DNA from: Epiperipatus broadwayi
Taxonomy: Eukaryota; Onychophora; Udeonychophora; Euonychophora; Peripatidae
Direction: 5' to 3'
Length of the DNA: 64,000 bases
NCBI GenBank assembly: GCA_028023455.1
Contig: JAQFVV010006293.1
Span: forward strand, 2,491,844 to 2,555,843
Part shown: piece by piece, positions 1-13,489 of the stretch
Layout: the number at the start of each line of letters is the position of its first letter
Position numbering within the stretch: position 1 is the first letter of the stretch
Program-made: the position numbers and the translations under genes
The notes under the pieces: generated by a model
What the model saw: only the letters and a program-made list of their open reading frames with translations
Database searches by the model: none
Told to the model about the DNA's origin: nothing

Positions 1-1089
1 AATTATCAAAAAAAAGACAAAAACAATAACATGATATTTTTGTTATCATTTTTTCTAATGACTTTGTTTCATGTTATTACATTTTCCTTAAAAAAAAATG
101 GAAATGAGATGTGTAAATTTATGAAATTCAATTTCAAGATTGTAACAAAAACTAAAGTCATGCAAGTACAATAACTACTTTTAGGTACAGTATTAAACCT
201 AACTCTGGATTTTATTTTTATCTAAACAATATTGACATCTAGCTATTACTATGAATTTGAAATATCAATCAATGTACATTTTAGTTCAAGCTTTTCTATC
301 AAATGAATATAAAACTGTCAAATGAATATTAAAAAACAGACATATGCAAGTCATAAAAACCCCATTGCAATGTCAAAAATGCTAAACAAAATTATCTGGT
401 GATTAGATTTGGAAAACTACAGAAAATGTATACAATTCTTTATTTTTATTCCCTTGAATCACTAATAAACTGAATTTTGGTACTTTACTGTCTTTTTTAA
501 ATTTAAATTTTTATTGAAAACTTTACCAAAAAGATTCTTGCCATTCAAATCAACTGAGCACGACTGCAGCACCAATGAGTCACTTATATAAAAATCAATT
601 AAAAGATTAAGATTGGTGAACCCTAAGTTAAAAATTTTTTGTGATGCTTCACAATGCCAGACAACAAATCAAACTACTATTCAATATAATAACATTGTTT
701 ATCTAACAAAATGATTGACAAAAACAAACCCTTATTTCAGTATTTGAATCTGCTTATGTCACGTAATATGCAAAAATAATTAATATATTTTAAAAAAATA
801 AAAAATATAATAAAGTTTTGTCAATAAAAATGTTAACTATATATAAATTCCAACACTTACACAAATATTCCTAAATTTATTCTTTTAAAAATTTATTTTA
901 TTAGAATCAATTATTAAGAAAGAAGAACACTGGAACATATGGAGATGTATAAGCATGTTTATCTTTCCACTGATTTCTAAAAAAAAAAAAAAGCATTGAA
1001 CTACTATTAAGACGCTTAAACTGTAATTTATTTAGCTTATAAACAAATCCTTTTCTGGCTTCCCCATACTGATATGTTCCTTTTGGTGA
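1..1089. other. AT-rich sequence, no gene seen
   Basis: Strongly A+T-rich DNA with many homopolymer runs. I see no open frame, RNA gene or repeat I can name. Confidence 0.6.
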
Positions 1090-1205
1090 TTAATGTAAAA
1101 AAGTAGTGAATGGTCTTAATTCCTTTACTGTAACATTTTCAAGTCTCTTTCTTTTGTATTTTCCAGCATCACTTTCAAATATTTTACTCATACTCAGATT
1201 ATAGT
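1090..1205 (-). CDS. Candidate terminal exon, unknown protein
   Basis: On the minus strand a textbook acceptor (pyrimidine-rich run ending TTTTCAG at 1206) precedes an open frame of about 37 codons that ends in TAA at 1092-1090, with residues such as KYKRKRLENVTVKELRPF. A/T-rich downstream sequence contains AATAAA motifs suitable for polyadenylation. I do not recognise the protein, and it does not resemble the C-terminus of the GTPBP family. A frame this long can occur by chance at roughly the few-percent level in such sequence, so this is tentative. Confidence 0.28.
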
Positions 1206-1264
1206 CTGAAAATAAAAAGTAAACTTCCTTTTTAACAGTTATTAAAATGAAAATGAATCACTTC

Positions 1265-3420
1265 ACTGAAGAAAAAAAAAAAAATAATAAAAGAATGTCA
1301 AATGGCATATCAAAAGTCATAAATCTCAATTCTAAGCATTTAACAAATGCTAAAATTTCTGTTCTTGAAAAAGAATGAAATTTTGCCATCACACCATCTA
1401 ATGTCCCTTTATTAGATATATAACGGCAGCCACTGTGGAAGTCACTCAAAGGTTGCCTTTAGAAGAAATAGCAGAATTATGCTGGAGAATAAAAAGGATA
1501 CCTGAGAGGCAACAAAAACTGAAGTTAAACACATCCTATGATGAGAGGAAAGCAATTAAATCTCTTAAAGTAAACAAATCTATAATCATTTTTGCTGCTG
1601 ATAAAGGCAATGCAGCAGTTATAATGAATACAACTGATTATGAAACAAAATACAAGAACTCATCATAGCAGATCAATATAGAAAACTGGTAAAAAATCAG
1701 ATAACGAATATAGAAACAAAGTTACAAGCATTACTCAGAAAACATCGCAAATGCTTCAGTGATTCAGAAAAAAAGTAAATAACATTATATTTCTGTAAAA
1801 TTTCCTCATCTTTATGGTCTACCTAAAATCCATAAGGTCGTGTTCTATTGTTCTAGAAATTCACCTTGCCAAAACTTGTCAAGATTTCTTCTCAAAGTTC
1901 TTAGTCCTTTGCATACACTCTTTTGTCAGAGATTCTAATAACTTAGTAGAATCGATAAAAAAAAATTGACATATTGGAAAGCTATGATAATGGAAAATTT
2001 ATTTACAAATATACCACATGATAAAATATTGTCTATTATAAGGAAAAGATTAAATAGTGATAACAGCTTACAAAAAAATTATTCTTATTGATAGTATAAT
2101 GAAACTATTAACATTCTACATAACATTCTTTCAATGCAGCATGAAATTCTCCCAACAAAGTGCAAGGAATGGCTATGGACTCATCACTGTCACTGTTGAT
2201 TAGCAAAATTTACATGGAAAAACTTGAAACCACAACTATGAATACTACTCCATATACACCCAAGGTTAGCTTCACTAAGTTGATACATTTCTTGTATGGC
2301 AATATGGTGAAGCACCATCACAAACAATCTGGGCACACATCAACAACATATTCACTTCAATGAAATTCACAATAGAAATCAGATTATGAATTAAAAACTG
2401 TAATTCTTAAATGTTTTTGTGACAAGACAACCTCATAGTAAAAACCAAAACTATAGTTTACAGACAATCCACACGTATAAGAAAATACTTAGCATATACT
2501 TCCAATCACACCAGAAATATAAAACATAATTACATTTAATGGATATGTTTATGAACATACCTCTCAACAGAATGTTAAAAGTGAATAGAAACCAGTCCCT
2601 ACTTTGCATAAGAGTGGTGTAATGATAATTATACTACAGAAGTATTCATTATTTGGTATTGTAATGTATCCATACATACCAGGAATAGCAGACAAACTAA
2701 AAAAAATCTGCAATAAATATTACATAAGAATAGTTTTCTAGAGCCATACCACACTACAAGGAATTATAACATCTACAAAGCCTAAACTTGAAATGCTGAA
2801 AACAAAAACTGCTTTCAAAAAATACCATGTGAATGTGGAAGGAAGTATATTGGTGAGACCAGTTGTCCCCTCGAGAAGAGATTGAAAGAGATTAGAAAAT
2901 AGAATACAGTTATATGTAAAGCAGCAAACCATGTATGTACTAAAGAATATATGTTCAATTGGAGAAATGCAAAAATATAGGATAGAGAAGAAAAGATACA
3001 AAGAATAGAAGCTGCTTCCATGATAATGGCAAATAATCCTATAAATCAATCTAATGTGATAATACTTAATGTCTGGAAGCCATTAATTAACTTTATTCTT
3101 AAGAAAAAAATTGAAAAAATTAGAAGGAACTTCATACATAAATATATGAGATTTCTACTGATTGTTGCTTTTAGCAGAATGGCTCAATTGGATAGAATGT
3201 TTCCTTAAAATTCAAAATTCGAGAATTTAAACATCCAGGTTTGATTAGCATGCTAGTACTATCAAGGAGACTAATATCACTCAAAACATTCTGTAGGTAC
3301 TAACCTGTGTGTTATTACTTACAGTTGAATGTAATTGGAAAAGTTAGAAGTAAAATTTTTCTAAAGATGTTCATGATTTAATGTTAGATGATGGAAATAG
3401 TCTGACATATAATACACTAA
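1265..3420 (+). pseudogene. Decayed Penelope-like retroelement copy
   Basis: Position by position this matches the better PLE copy at 34,402-37,110 in the opposite orientation. It starts in the region before the reverse transcriptase (the LPLEEIAELCWRIKR segment near 1,450), then retains the ADKGNAAVIM block, a broken QGMAMDSSLS block near 2,160, and the GIY-YIG part with an IPCECGRKYIGET-like segment at about 2,820-2,870. It continues into the tRNA-like module (3,174-3,250) and the 3' tail (to about 3,420). It has many stops, frameshifts and deletions, including loss of the YVDD region, so it is non-functional. It is much more diverged than the 34-37 kb copy and so is an older insertion. Confidence 0.82.
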
Positions 3421-6400
3421 TGATATGCAGTTAAACTCATTTGCTACTAGTTACCATAGTTCATATTAGAGGCAGAATACATTGAGAAAAAAAGGCACTG
3501 CAAATTAACTTAAATTCATCTGGTGACATACACTTTAAAGCTGGTATCCACATATTCGTAAATGACTGTCTTAAAATTTTAATATACTTCATATTTCAAT
3601 ATACACTAAAATGTAAAAAAAAAAAGGACAAATATAAAAAAAATCTTAAAATAAAACTTCAATAATATGAAAACAATTACAAATAGCAAAAATATATAAT
3701 CAAAAACATTGAAATACAATGCTCTAATTCATACTAGAAAGTAATTCTGAGTTTTAGAAAACATTATTTGAATTTTTTAATCAAACAATAGCAGTAAAAT
3801 TAATATATTTATATAAAATATTAATAAATACCTATTGCTAAAATATGAATTGTTGAAATATCAGTTTATTTTATTTTTGTTAAGTTGACTAATTCGACAG
3901 CTACAGCAATAAAAAAGTTATTTTTCTGAAAAGCAATTAATAGGTCACCCCAAATGCATTTTCAGGTCACTAAGTGATCACAGATCATAAGTTGCTTTCC
4001 CCTGTCTCAGAGTATGTTTGGAAATATAGTCAACATTCTTTAAATTTTATTCATTAATAATTCAAAAATAAATTACAACTAAGCATATATATATAATATT
4101 TATTTAATATTTAAAAGATAAAAATTCATATAAGAGATGATAACAGTTTTCCTTTTTTAATTTTTGAAAGAATGAATGTTATTGGATTGACAAATTCATA
4201 TATTACTTCAGTCAATAGATTCCAATAGGTTTTAGAATAATACTTCTATCAGCATAAAGATTATAATTTAATAATATTAACTAACAATAGCCATTTTTAA
4301 TGACTCCGCTGTCCATTAATTAGCTCAATTCTAGCATTTAATATTTTTTCTGTCATTAAAAAAATAATAATAAACTCAGAAAATACATTAGCTATTTTGT
4401 TTCCAACGTGATAAAAATGAAGATTTTTTTAAAAAATTGCCATTATTTAAAAAAAAAAAATTACAATTGTTCAAGAATTTTTAAAATTATTTTTTCTCAG
4501 GAGTTTATGAAAAGGAATTCTTAAAAGCATTCATAAATGCTATCTATTTATTTTTAAATTTTCTGAAATATCTTTTTTTATTAAATAAATACTTTGGGTC
4601 TCTTGTTTTTTGTGTTTAATATTTATGATTTAAATGCTCAGATTAATCTAATATTTTGATTTTAGTTGATAAAAAAAATATTTAAATGACATTTATTTAT
4701 TGAATCAAATATCAAAAGTGTTCACTGATAGGTGAATGTGAAAAATGGTATTTTTATTGCATTATAGATAATACTATTATAAAGCAATATATATAATATT
4801 ATATATTTATGATGACCATTCTATATTACAAGAGATTCTCATACTATGCTGTAATCCATCATATCCCTGAAATAATTATATTTTCATTAACTCTGTACTA
4901 AGAATAAATGATCAACTACGTATATTTAACACGCATAATCACTCAAATCTTAAATATTAATCCATGATAATGATTTTTATCTCTTGTTAGAGGAAATAGA
5001 CAGTTCAGTGTCTATACTAGTAAAGACATTCAATTGCACTTGTCTGTATACTTGTCAATACAATTTAAGTGCTTCACTATTTCCTATATATATAAATAAA
5101 TGGTAGTTATTTTCATTGTTGGAAGAAAATTGCAATGTAATAGTAATTTTATAATTAAATAAATGTTAATAGTCTTAAAACAAAAAAAATCTGTAAAATT
5201 ATAAAACTACAGACTTTAGAAAAATTTTGTTGTTTTGGCTCATATTGAAATATATTAATTTCTATTTTATTTTTAATTGCTAATATAGTGTTGATTTGGA
5301 TATTTATGTTGTTAAATAGGATTTATATAGTTTTTTTTCAACAATTTTCCATTATTTATGTTTAACAAAAAGCTTTTTTTTAAATAGCATAATACTAAAA
5401 AAAAAAAAAACTGATTGTAAAGTCAATTGTTCAAGAAATCATGTGATCCTCAAGCACCAAGTAATAATTGGGTGCAACAATTTCCTTATTACAAAATTAT
5501 AGTTTATTAAATTGACTAAACTGAATTGTTTTTTTTTTCTTTAGCTGGGAATCAATCCAGAAACCTTTAACTTTTAAGTATATCATTCTATCATTATGCA
5601 AAACAATAGGAGTTTCAATCTTTCATATTGGTCAAGAAAAAGCAATTCTTAAAACAATTGCATGATGTTGGCTGTGAATGATTGAGGGGAAAAAATGTAA
5701 ATTTTCAGAAATAATAATTTATTTAATCAAAGAAAAATATTTTATCTTTTTCCTGGTAATAAAACAACAATGTGAGAAAGTTGTTGATCTTATTATTATA
5801 CAAGTCAATCTATATGACAATGTCAGCTTAAAAAAATGATTTTATTTCCTACTTTCTCTAATTAAATGGAAAGAAAGTATTTTTGAACACTTTTATGTAT
5901 TATAAAAACAACAATGTACAGAATAAATTTTGTTGCAACACCTATTTGGAAATAGATGATATTATTTACTTGGACATTCCACAAATGATTTTATATATTA
6001 ATACAATATACTCAATAAACAAACAAAATTGAATTTACATTGTTAAACTGAAAACTGAGTCAATATTATTAACAAAAAAATGTTTATTGCATTGTAATAT
6101 AATTAATTATGTGATATTTTTTTGATCTATCAAAATTTGTACAAAAAAAATAAACTCAATTTTGTGAAAATAATTTATGAAATAATAAGAAAATCTGGAA
6201 TTAATTTTGAATTATTTTTTTTATTCATCACTATTTTGAATGAATTTAAATCTGTTATGCTATTACTGTTGTTTACATCAATCATGTGATCAAGTGCACT
6301 AACCAAATTATGTCAATTAACACTATTTATATCTTTCATTTAACTATAGAAGTCATAAATATATCCAATTAATGAAATTATAGGACATTGTGAATTCTAA

Positions 6401-6480
6401 AGTTGAAAGAATAATATATTAACACCGCCAACAACATCATAAGATTTTTCTATTCTTTTAGCCTTATTTTAGTCATTTAT
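3421..6480. other. AT-rich sequence, no gene seen
   Basis: Very A+T-rich. Around 5,400-5,640 there is a stretch resembling part of 12,170-12,400 (AGAAATCATGTGA followed by a T-rich run and ATCCA...ACCTTTAACT-like sequence), suggesting an old dispersed repeat. Nothing else is recognisable. Confidence 0.5.
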
Positions 6481-6515
6481 TATAAGCCTGAATAATATAG
6501 GCACGAACTGGTTTT

Positions 6516-6548
6516 GAAGCAGTCAATCTTAGCCCAAGATTGAGCTTC
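6516..6548 (-). repeat. Conserved hairpin of a dispersed repeat (copy 1)
   Basis: GAAGCAGTCAATCTT and AAGATTGAGCTTC can form a stem of about 13 bp with a two-base bulge. The surrounding roughly 90 bp also aligns with a copy near 26,200-26,265 (shared AGGTTAGT, then ATGAAGCTC, then GACTGCTTCAA). The element it belongs to is unknown. Confidence 0.5.
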
Positions 6549-6839
6549 ATGGTTCTATCTACTAACCTATTTTCAAACCCTATATCCCATCCCGCCCCTC
6601 TATTTATGTGTATATTTCATGTATATATTTCTGAGATGCGCGCCTAAAAATTATAAATTTTTTAACTTTTCAATAATATTTTTATTATTATTAATTCTTT
6701 TTTTACTAAAATACATTGGTGCGGCTCAGATATATATATTACAGAAGCAAACATACTAACAAAATGTTAATTTTATAAATATTTTATTATAAGTCATTTT
6801 TAAAACTTTCTTTTTAAATTTTTTTTTTTTTTATCAAAC

Positions 6840-7240
6840 TGTATATCTTTGTAAAATTCAAGATGGCAGATGCAATTGTTAATTGTCCAAAAATAATTAA
6901 AAGGGTGGAAACATATTGTTTTAATCTTGGGAAGGAATTTTTAATTAAAGTTTTACTGAAAATAAAATGGGCAATAAGATTAATAGATGTTACTTTTGTT
7001 ATAAACATTTTTGGAACATTATCTAACGATTGCATCTCCAAGAACAATGGACAAAGAAATGCAAGATTTTGTTACATCAGAGATTAGATTTTGGGCTAGA
7101 AATAAGAAATTAAAAGCATTCCACAAATACCTGAGCAGGATATAAAATGGGCTGATTTTAATCACCAAAAGAGAGTAATTATTGAAAGAACTGTATTGTT
7201 ACTAGACTCCATGCTGCTTTGAAATTTAAAATGATGATCA
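6840..7240 (+). pseudogene. Probable non-LTR retrotransposon remnant
   Basis: Residues such as CPKIIKRVETYCFNLGKEF followed by DVTFVINIFGTLSN resemble the C-terminal segment of several insect LINE ORF2 proteins, where a similar IPVVIGALGT-like block follows a basic helix. A further block, KRVIIERTVLLLDSMLL, follows after stops. The similarity is from pattern memory only and the frame is broken. Confidence 0.35.
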
Positions 7241-10200
7241 AATAAAGCCAATCAGCCTTCCCGACCCTTGTGGGTCATTCTCCCGCTAACTTGCTGCTGC
7301 CCTGAAATGAAGGAAAGCCTGAAATAAGAACTATGGAATGCTGAATGGAAGCATGCTGTCATCTAAAAACTCACTTGGATCCTTTAAATGCTGTGCACGA
7401 GCCAGACTTTTAAAATGGATTCTTTAATTTATGCAAGATAACTTTTATACCGCTACTTGAAACTAAATCTAGCTTGCCTAACTAATCTTGATAGCTACTA
7501 TTAAGATTTCTGATATATTGTTTAACTTCATCTCTTTCTAATATATAAATGTAAATTGCTCTCAAATAATTTTATGTATTCTATCTTATGCTCTAACTTT
7601 CTTTAACTTTGGTGCGATTATTTATTTATTCATATGCATTTATTATCTGATTTTATATGTCTGTCTTTTTTATTATTAATATGCCAATCTCAAGCAACCT
7701 AATGAGCTGAATTTCTCAAAATCTTTTCTTTCCTCTTTTAAGTAAACCTCCGAATTAAGGTTATTAATGTCCCCTTAAAATATAATGTATGATTAATTAA
7801 TACACTCACCAGATTGTTTTTACCAATCAACATTTTATGTTGGTTTTTATTATAAAAATTGTTATTTGTGCTACTCCAAATAGAATGAAGTAATTCTACA
7901 TGGGGTGAATCCACCACACAAGCTAAATAACATGTTGAAATCTTTTAAAATCTTCTTTATTTAAATTCTGAAAGAGTGATCTATTTGTTATTTTCTATAC
8001 AACTGCTAGTTTTCTTTTATTTTTCATATTCTTAAAATATTAAATATTTAAATATTCTATTTATTATCAAAATCCAAGAAGGTGGGATTGAATTATTTTA
8101 AATAATAGAAAAAGGAGGGGGTAAAATCTTAACATTTGTTAAGTAAAATCTCTCGGCATAGCGTACTGTTTGTATAAATTATGGCATTAAAACAAGAGGT
8201 TATATATTTTAGAGCAGTAAATCCTATTCAATGTTGTTAGTGACATTTCTCCGTACTGCGTTATTGACATTCGGCTTATCTTCGCGAATATATATATACG
8301 TGCTTCTAATCTGGGGGTTGCAACAGGATCGAACCCATAGATTTCTCCTTATGTCCTGTCCCGTGGATAGTTGAGCTTCCCAGGACTTTTTTCATATAAA
8401 AGGGCCTCTGCATGTTGGTGACTTCAGTACGTCTGGGCCATGCCATGCCTAATTATATTTCTCTAAGCACTGCCCTAAAGAGGGGGTCTTAGATTTTATT
8501 TTTCATCCATAAGCACATCCTTTTCCTTTTATTTCTTCACCATCATATCAGTACCGCCACTTCTTCGTTTATTATTTCTTTTGCTTCATGACCTAGTTTT
8601 GATGTTATAATATTAAAATTGTGCTTTGCTCAATATATATATATATAAACTCCAAATATTACTAGCTAGATTCATTACTAATGTTATTTTATTTTTATTA
8701 TACAATCCCACCATCGAAATTCATTATTTCTGTATTTAAGAGTATATGTCTTGGGGAAAATCACGCGTTCTGTCTTCTAGATGTTAAATAAAAGAATTGT
8801 AAATGAATATTTTGTCTTGTAATCAAATATAATTTTCAAATGTGTTTTACTTATTTTCACGACCGTAATAGCATGAAAATAGTTTTAATTATATCTGTAA
8901 TGAATCCCGGAATGCTCCCCAAAATTATATGTTAGTCACCATGTTTCAGAACCGCAAACTAAAGCGTTATTAGCAATATTATGTAATCTTTTTAATAAAT
9001 GATTGGCATCTTAATACTGCATCACCAAAGATGTGTGTTAATGTATATATACTATTTAGTTAATAAAAGAGCATATGAGAATCGTTAGCATGAATTTCAA
9101 TATGTAATTATCTACCATTTGGTAGACCGCTCATTCATGCACACATTAATGTATATAATTAATTCATTATATTAAACTTTTTTTTTATTGTCTAACTTGT
9201 TTGAGTAGTTTGAATTCCTTTTTCTCCACTTCCACATGTACAACCTTGTGTATGCTTATGTTAATTAAGTTATGGTATGTTAATATGCAAGTCTTATTAA
9301 CTTCTCCGCTCTGCTAGTGGGCCGGACTTTAGAATAAATTCTCATGTGCCATCATTATATGTTATTCATTAGGTGTTTGATCTGGGACTTATGGAATGGG
9401 TTCAAATCCAGGTTGGTTCCTGACCTAAATCTAGGGATTGACTGAGTTTGAAGTACATTTCATTGAGTTCCAGCTCATGTTAGATGGAACAACATATTTT
9501 GGCTGGTACAGTATAGTGTTATAATATTTCTCCAGACCACTTTATGGATTTTGCCTTTCTCAGTGAAAACTTAGAATTAAAACTGGATTAAAGTACTTAT
9601 GCATATAGCAGATCCCTTCGATTCTTTTATACTATTTAAATAAATAACCAAACAAAACCAAAATTTTAAATCCAAGTAGTTAGATAAATATGATATAAGG
9701 TCAATTTTCACATATTTTAGAGACTACTATTTAATGCCAATTGTAGTCTCCTATCCTTTTGCTAGAAAGATTTATAACATCATATAATTTTCCCATATGC
9801 TTCCAAGAACAATTCTCTTCACCCTAAGCTAGAATTACCTTTTGTAAAACAATAATTACTAAATGGTTTGTATAGTCCTGTAATATCAACATCTCTTGAT
9901 CAGTTTTCCAGATTTTGCCTTCATCATTGAGAAAATAAGATTCAAAATTGAGTAAAAATCAGTATATGCATAATTCAATAGTTTTTACTATCTTTTTGCC
10001 AAAATAAAAAAATAAATAAATAAAAAATGTCTGCAATTAGCCCAAAAGGGTAGGCACTAGTGACTGATCTAGTATCAGACCAATCAAAACAAATTACTTG
10101 ATTTCAAAACCTTAGGATTTCCTTAATTTTTAATCCTTTGGTTTGAATAGTCTATTGAAGGGAAATCAATGGAAATTCAATGTCTCTTATCAGGAAAAAA

Positions 10201-12886
10201 ACTGGTCATAGAAACCTAGTTTGAACTGTCAATTAATAGTCCATTAATTTTAATCATCATTTAGTATTTAGTAAATATTATTAATTCGTATAATGCTAAT
10301 TATAATAAATTTAAACTTGTAATAATAGTTCTGCTGCTAACATAAATAAATTTAATAAAATTTTAAGTAATTAATAAAATTTATAGAAATATTAAGATGA
10401 GAATAAAGACAACTAAGTTTAAAGCAATGAATATGAAATAACGAAATAAAAAAATTATGAGTTTCCTATGGATTAGAAATTTCAAAAAAACAATATTAGA
10501 ATAAACATTACAAGATTATATTTTTAGTAAAAGGACATTAATTTGTGACTCAAGATTTTAAAAAGTGACTTATTAAATGTTTTATTTGACGTGTGGTTTA
10601 TATTGACACAAAATCAGACTACCTAAAAAAAGAAGAGTCAAAGCTATAGAAATAAAAATTTAGAAAAAATGGAAAAAAAAAAATATATAGGTATGATTGA
10701 CAACGTAGAAACACTGAAGAATAAATAAAAAAAGTAAATAAATAAAAATTATAAAGTAGAAAAATTGAATTTGTCTCTTACTTAAAAATAAAAAATTATA
10801 AAAAAATATATTGGAAAGTTTTATGGAGGGGTAAGTAAAAAAAAAGTTAATTGATCTTAAGAAAGAAACTCTCTTGAAAGTAGAGATAAAGAGATAGAAG
10901 AACTTAGAAAAGATAGAGTTAATACATAATTGTCTTTTAGCATATTATTCATGATGAAAAAGTGAAAATTTAATGACAAAAATATCTGGCAACTGTTAAA
11001 GTAGAATTATGTAAATTTAAATTACTTATTAATGAATTTAAACTTTTAATGGTTCTAGTTATAAAACAAGATATCAGAGAAAAAATTCAAGTTGAGAATT
11101 TTAAATACCATACCTTCAAAAATAATAATTTTAATATTAAGTTATATTGAATGTGTAAAAATATGCTATGTGGTATTCCATGAGACTCTATATAATGAAA
11201 ACTAAAATAAGAATAATAAACAATTTATGACAATAATAAGCACATATAAATGTTATTATCATTATATATGTTATGTGAAATAGCCTTTAAAGAGCTCAGG
11301 TGAAGGACAAAGGCCTCTCTAACAGTTCAATGAGGAAGACATTATTCACTAAGTTTGCCAACTGCTGGTTGGTAAATGTTTGAGCAATTTTTCAGCTTTG
11401 TTGTAGCTATGTAAAATAATTACATACATATGAGGGGGAGAGGGGCAATTACCAAATAATATTTATTTAGTATTTTTTGGTTTTATCCTTAATGTGTATG
11501 TGTATATATAAGATGGTATTTATCGCAAATATAATATAAATTTTCTAATTGACTCAATGCAATAAAGTTATTTTTTACAAAAATTAGTTATAAAAAACAT
11601 TAAAGGGACTACCTAAACATTTTTTTTTCCTTTTCTGTCTTTAAAGGGTGAAATTTTTTTTCATGGTGAAAAATTATATGTATTAATTTCCTAATATAAA
11701 AATTAAATAAATATTTCTCTATTTCTCTTGCATAGGATTTAAATTAATAATTAAGACACATATGCATAGAAAGTTTTTCTTTCAAACTTGCTTTATATTT
11801 AATTTTAAAGTCTTTTATGCTATAATATAACTTCTTCCTATAATGTACAAAATAAAAACCCAAAATATAATACTATTTTTATTTTAAAATCTATTTTATA
11901 TTGTCCTTGATTAATTTTTCCATTTGCTTTATTAAATTAAACTATTTTTTTCTTTTTCTTTTTGTGGTAAATAGAAAAAGAGAAAGAATGAATTATTTAT
12001 AAGACACTAGACGATAATGTGCAAATTTTAATTATAATGATTGGTATTTACATAATTCTAATTTACAGAAAAATAAGATCTATTCTCATCTAATTTTTTC
12101 TTACATATCATTTCCAAAAAATTATCACTGATTTATTTACAATGGTGGTAATAATAATAATTGTATGAAGGGATACTTGAGAAATCATGTGACATTACAG
12201 CATCCAAGTAGTACATTAAGCATAACAATTCCATTAAGTGACTGAACTGAATTTTTTCATTTTTTCACTTTACTCATATAGGATTCATCCATACATCTTT
12301 AACTCTTGAATCCACTGTGTTAAATTGCATCCTTTCATATTTAAACATTTTTCAGATTTAAACCATGATGAAACAATAAAAGTAAAGTTTTCTGCTCAAA
12401 GATACAACTGACAGGTAAAAAATCAGTTATGATAAGAATGTTTTCTTTATTCTCTTAACATAATTTACTTTAGCAATATATATTTGGATGTATATCAAAA
12501 GCGAGTTTTAATGTTTAGAGTCATATCTTAAAACAACACAGAATTTTATAAGATTAATATGTATTACCTATCTTTTTTTTTTTAGAAAGTTCAAGAAATA
12601 TTTATTTATGATAGCATTTTAATTATTAATAAATTTAAAAAAAAAAAATCTGTACAAAAATAAAATTAATTCTTTTTTTTTTTAAAGTGTCACATTTTAT
12701 TAACTGCTTATAGTAAAACAATTTTCTCTAAATCATAATATTTACAGTGTAAGCTGTCTCAAATCTTTTTATCAAACATATATTATTTCAAACTTTGTAC
12801 TTAGTAGTAAAATTTCAATGATAAAAATTTTATTTACTAATGACTGATAAAATAAAAAAGATCTTTTTTTTCAAATTATTTAAATT
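7241..12886. other. Intergenic or intronic sequence with unidentified old repeats
   Basis: No gene is recognisable. Segments less A+T-rich than the background (about 7,245-7,340, 8,150-8,560, 9,300-9,560 and 11,285-11,405) look like decayed transposon pieces. About 9,503-9,655 and 9,869-10,010 are diverged direct repeats (both with TTTGCCTT...TCA and GTGAA/GAGAA followed by AAAACTGGATTAAAGTA-like sequence). A B-box-like GGGTTCAAATCCA occurs at about 9,398 and a reverse-strand GGTTCGATCC near 8,335, so some of these may be SINE derived. Confidence 0.4.
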
Positions 12887-13489
12887 ATAATTATAAATAT
12901 GCGACTTTTTTTCCCATTAAATAGTGAAGCTATAATTATATTATAATGTGTAATAGGTCTGCTTAGCACTTTCGAGATTTAATGTTCGAATCTCATACTC
13001 ATGGCTTTGTGAATGAAGACTGTTGTGATTTATTGTACACATATGCAAATGAGTTTGAATTTTTAATTAGTTTGTCCATTGTTTGGAGAGAGCAAAACAT
13101 GCCTCTCTTCTATTAATGGCACTGAGATCATTTTCTATGTAAAAAGCTTCTTTAACTTTTCTTTTGGCATCACTCTTCTCTGTACAAATAATTTGCGCAG
13201 AATTGGGTTAGAATACATGGCCTGTAGCTGCTTGGTGGTCCCAGAATACTGATGTTTCTTCATTTTTATTTTTAACCCTGTTATATGCATACCACAATGG
13301 ACTAACTAATTAAAAATTCAAACTCATTTGCATATGTGTACAATAAATCACAACAGACTTCATTCACAAAGCTATGAGTATGAGATTCAAACATTAAATC
13401 TCGAAAGCGCTAAGCAGACCTATTACACATTGTAGTATAATTATAGTTTCACTATTTAATGTGAAAAAAAGTCAAATATTTATAATTAC
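12887..13489. mobile_element. Fold-back (MITE-like) element with about 195-bp arms
   Basis: The left arm (12,887-13,082) is the reverse complement of the right arm (13,295-13,489) with few mismatches, and the two are separated by about 212 bp of unrelated sequence. The arms include TTCGAATCTCATACTCATGG and TGTACACATATGCAAATGAG. There is no coding capacity. This is the architecture of non-autonomous fold-back DNA transposons; the family is not identified. Confidence 0.75.

Noticed and set aside
8630-8660. AT dinucleotide run as a regulatory element
   Set aside because: Simple microsatellite, common throughout this A+T-rich sequence.
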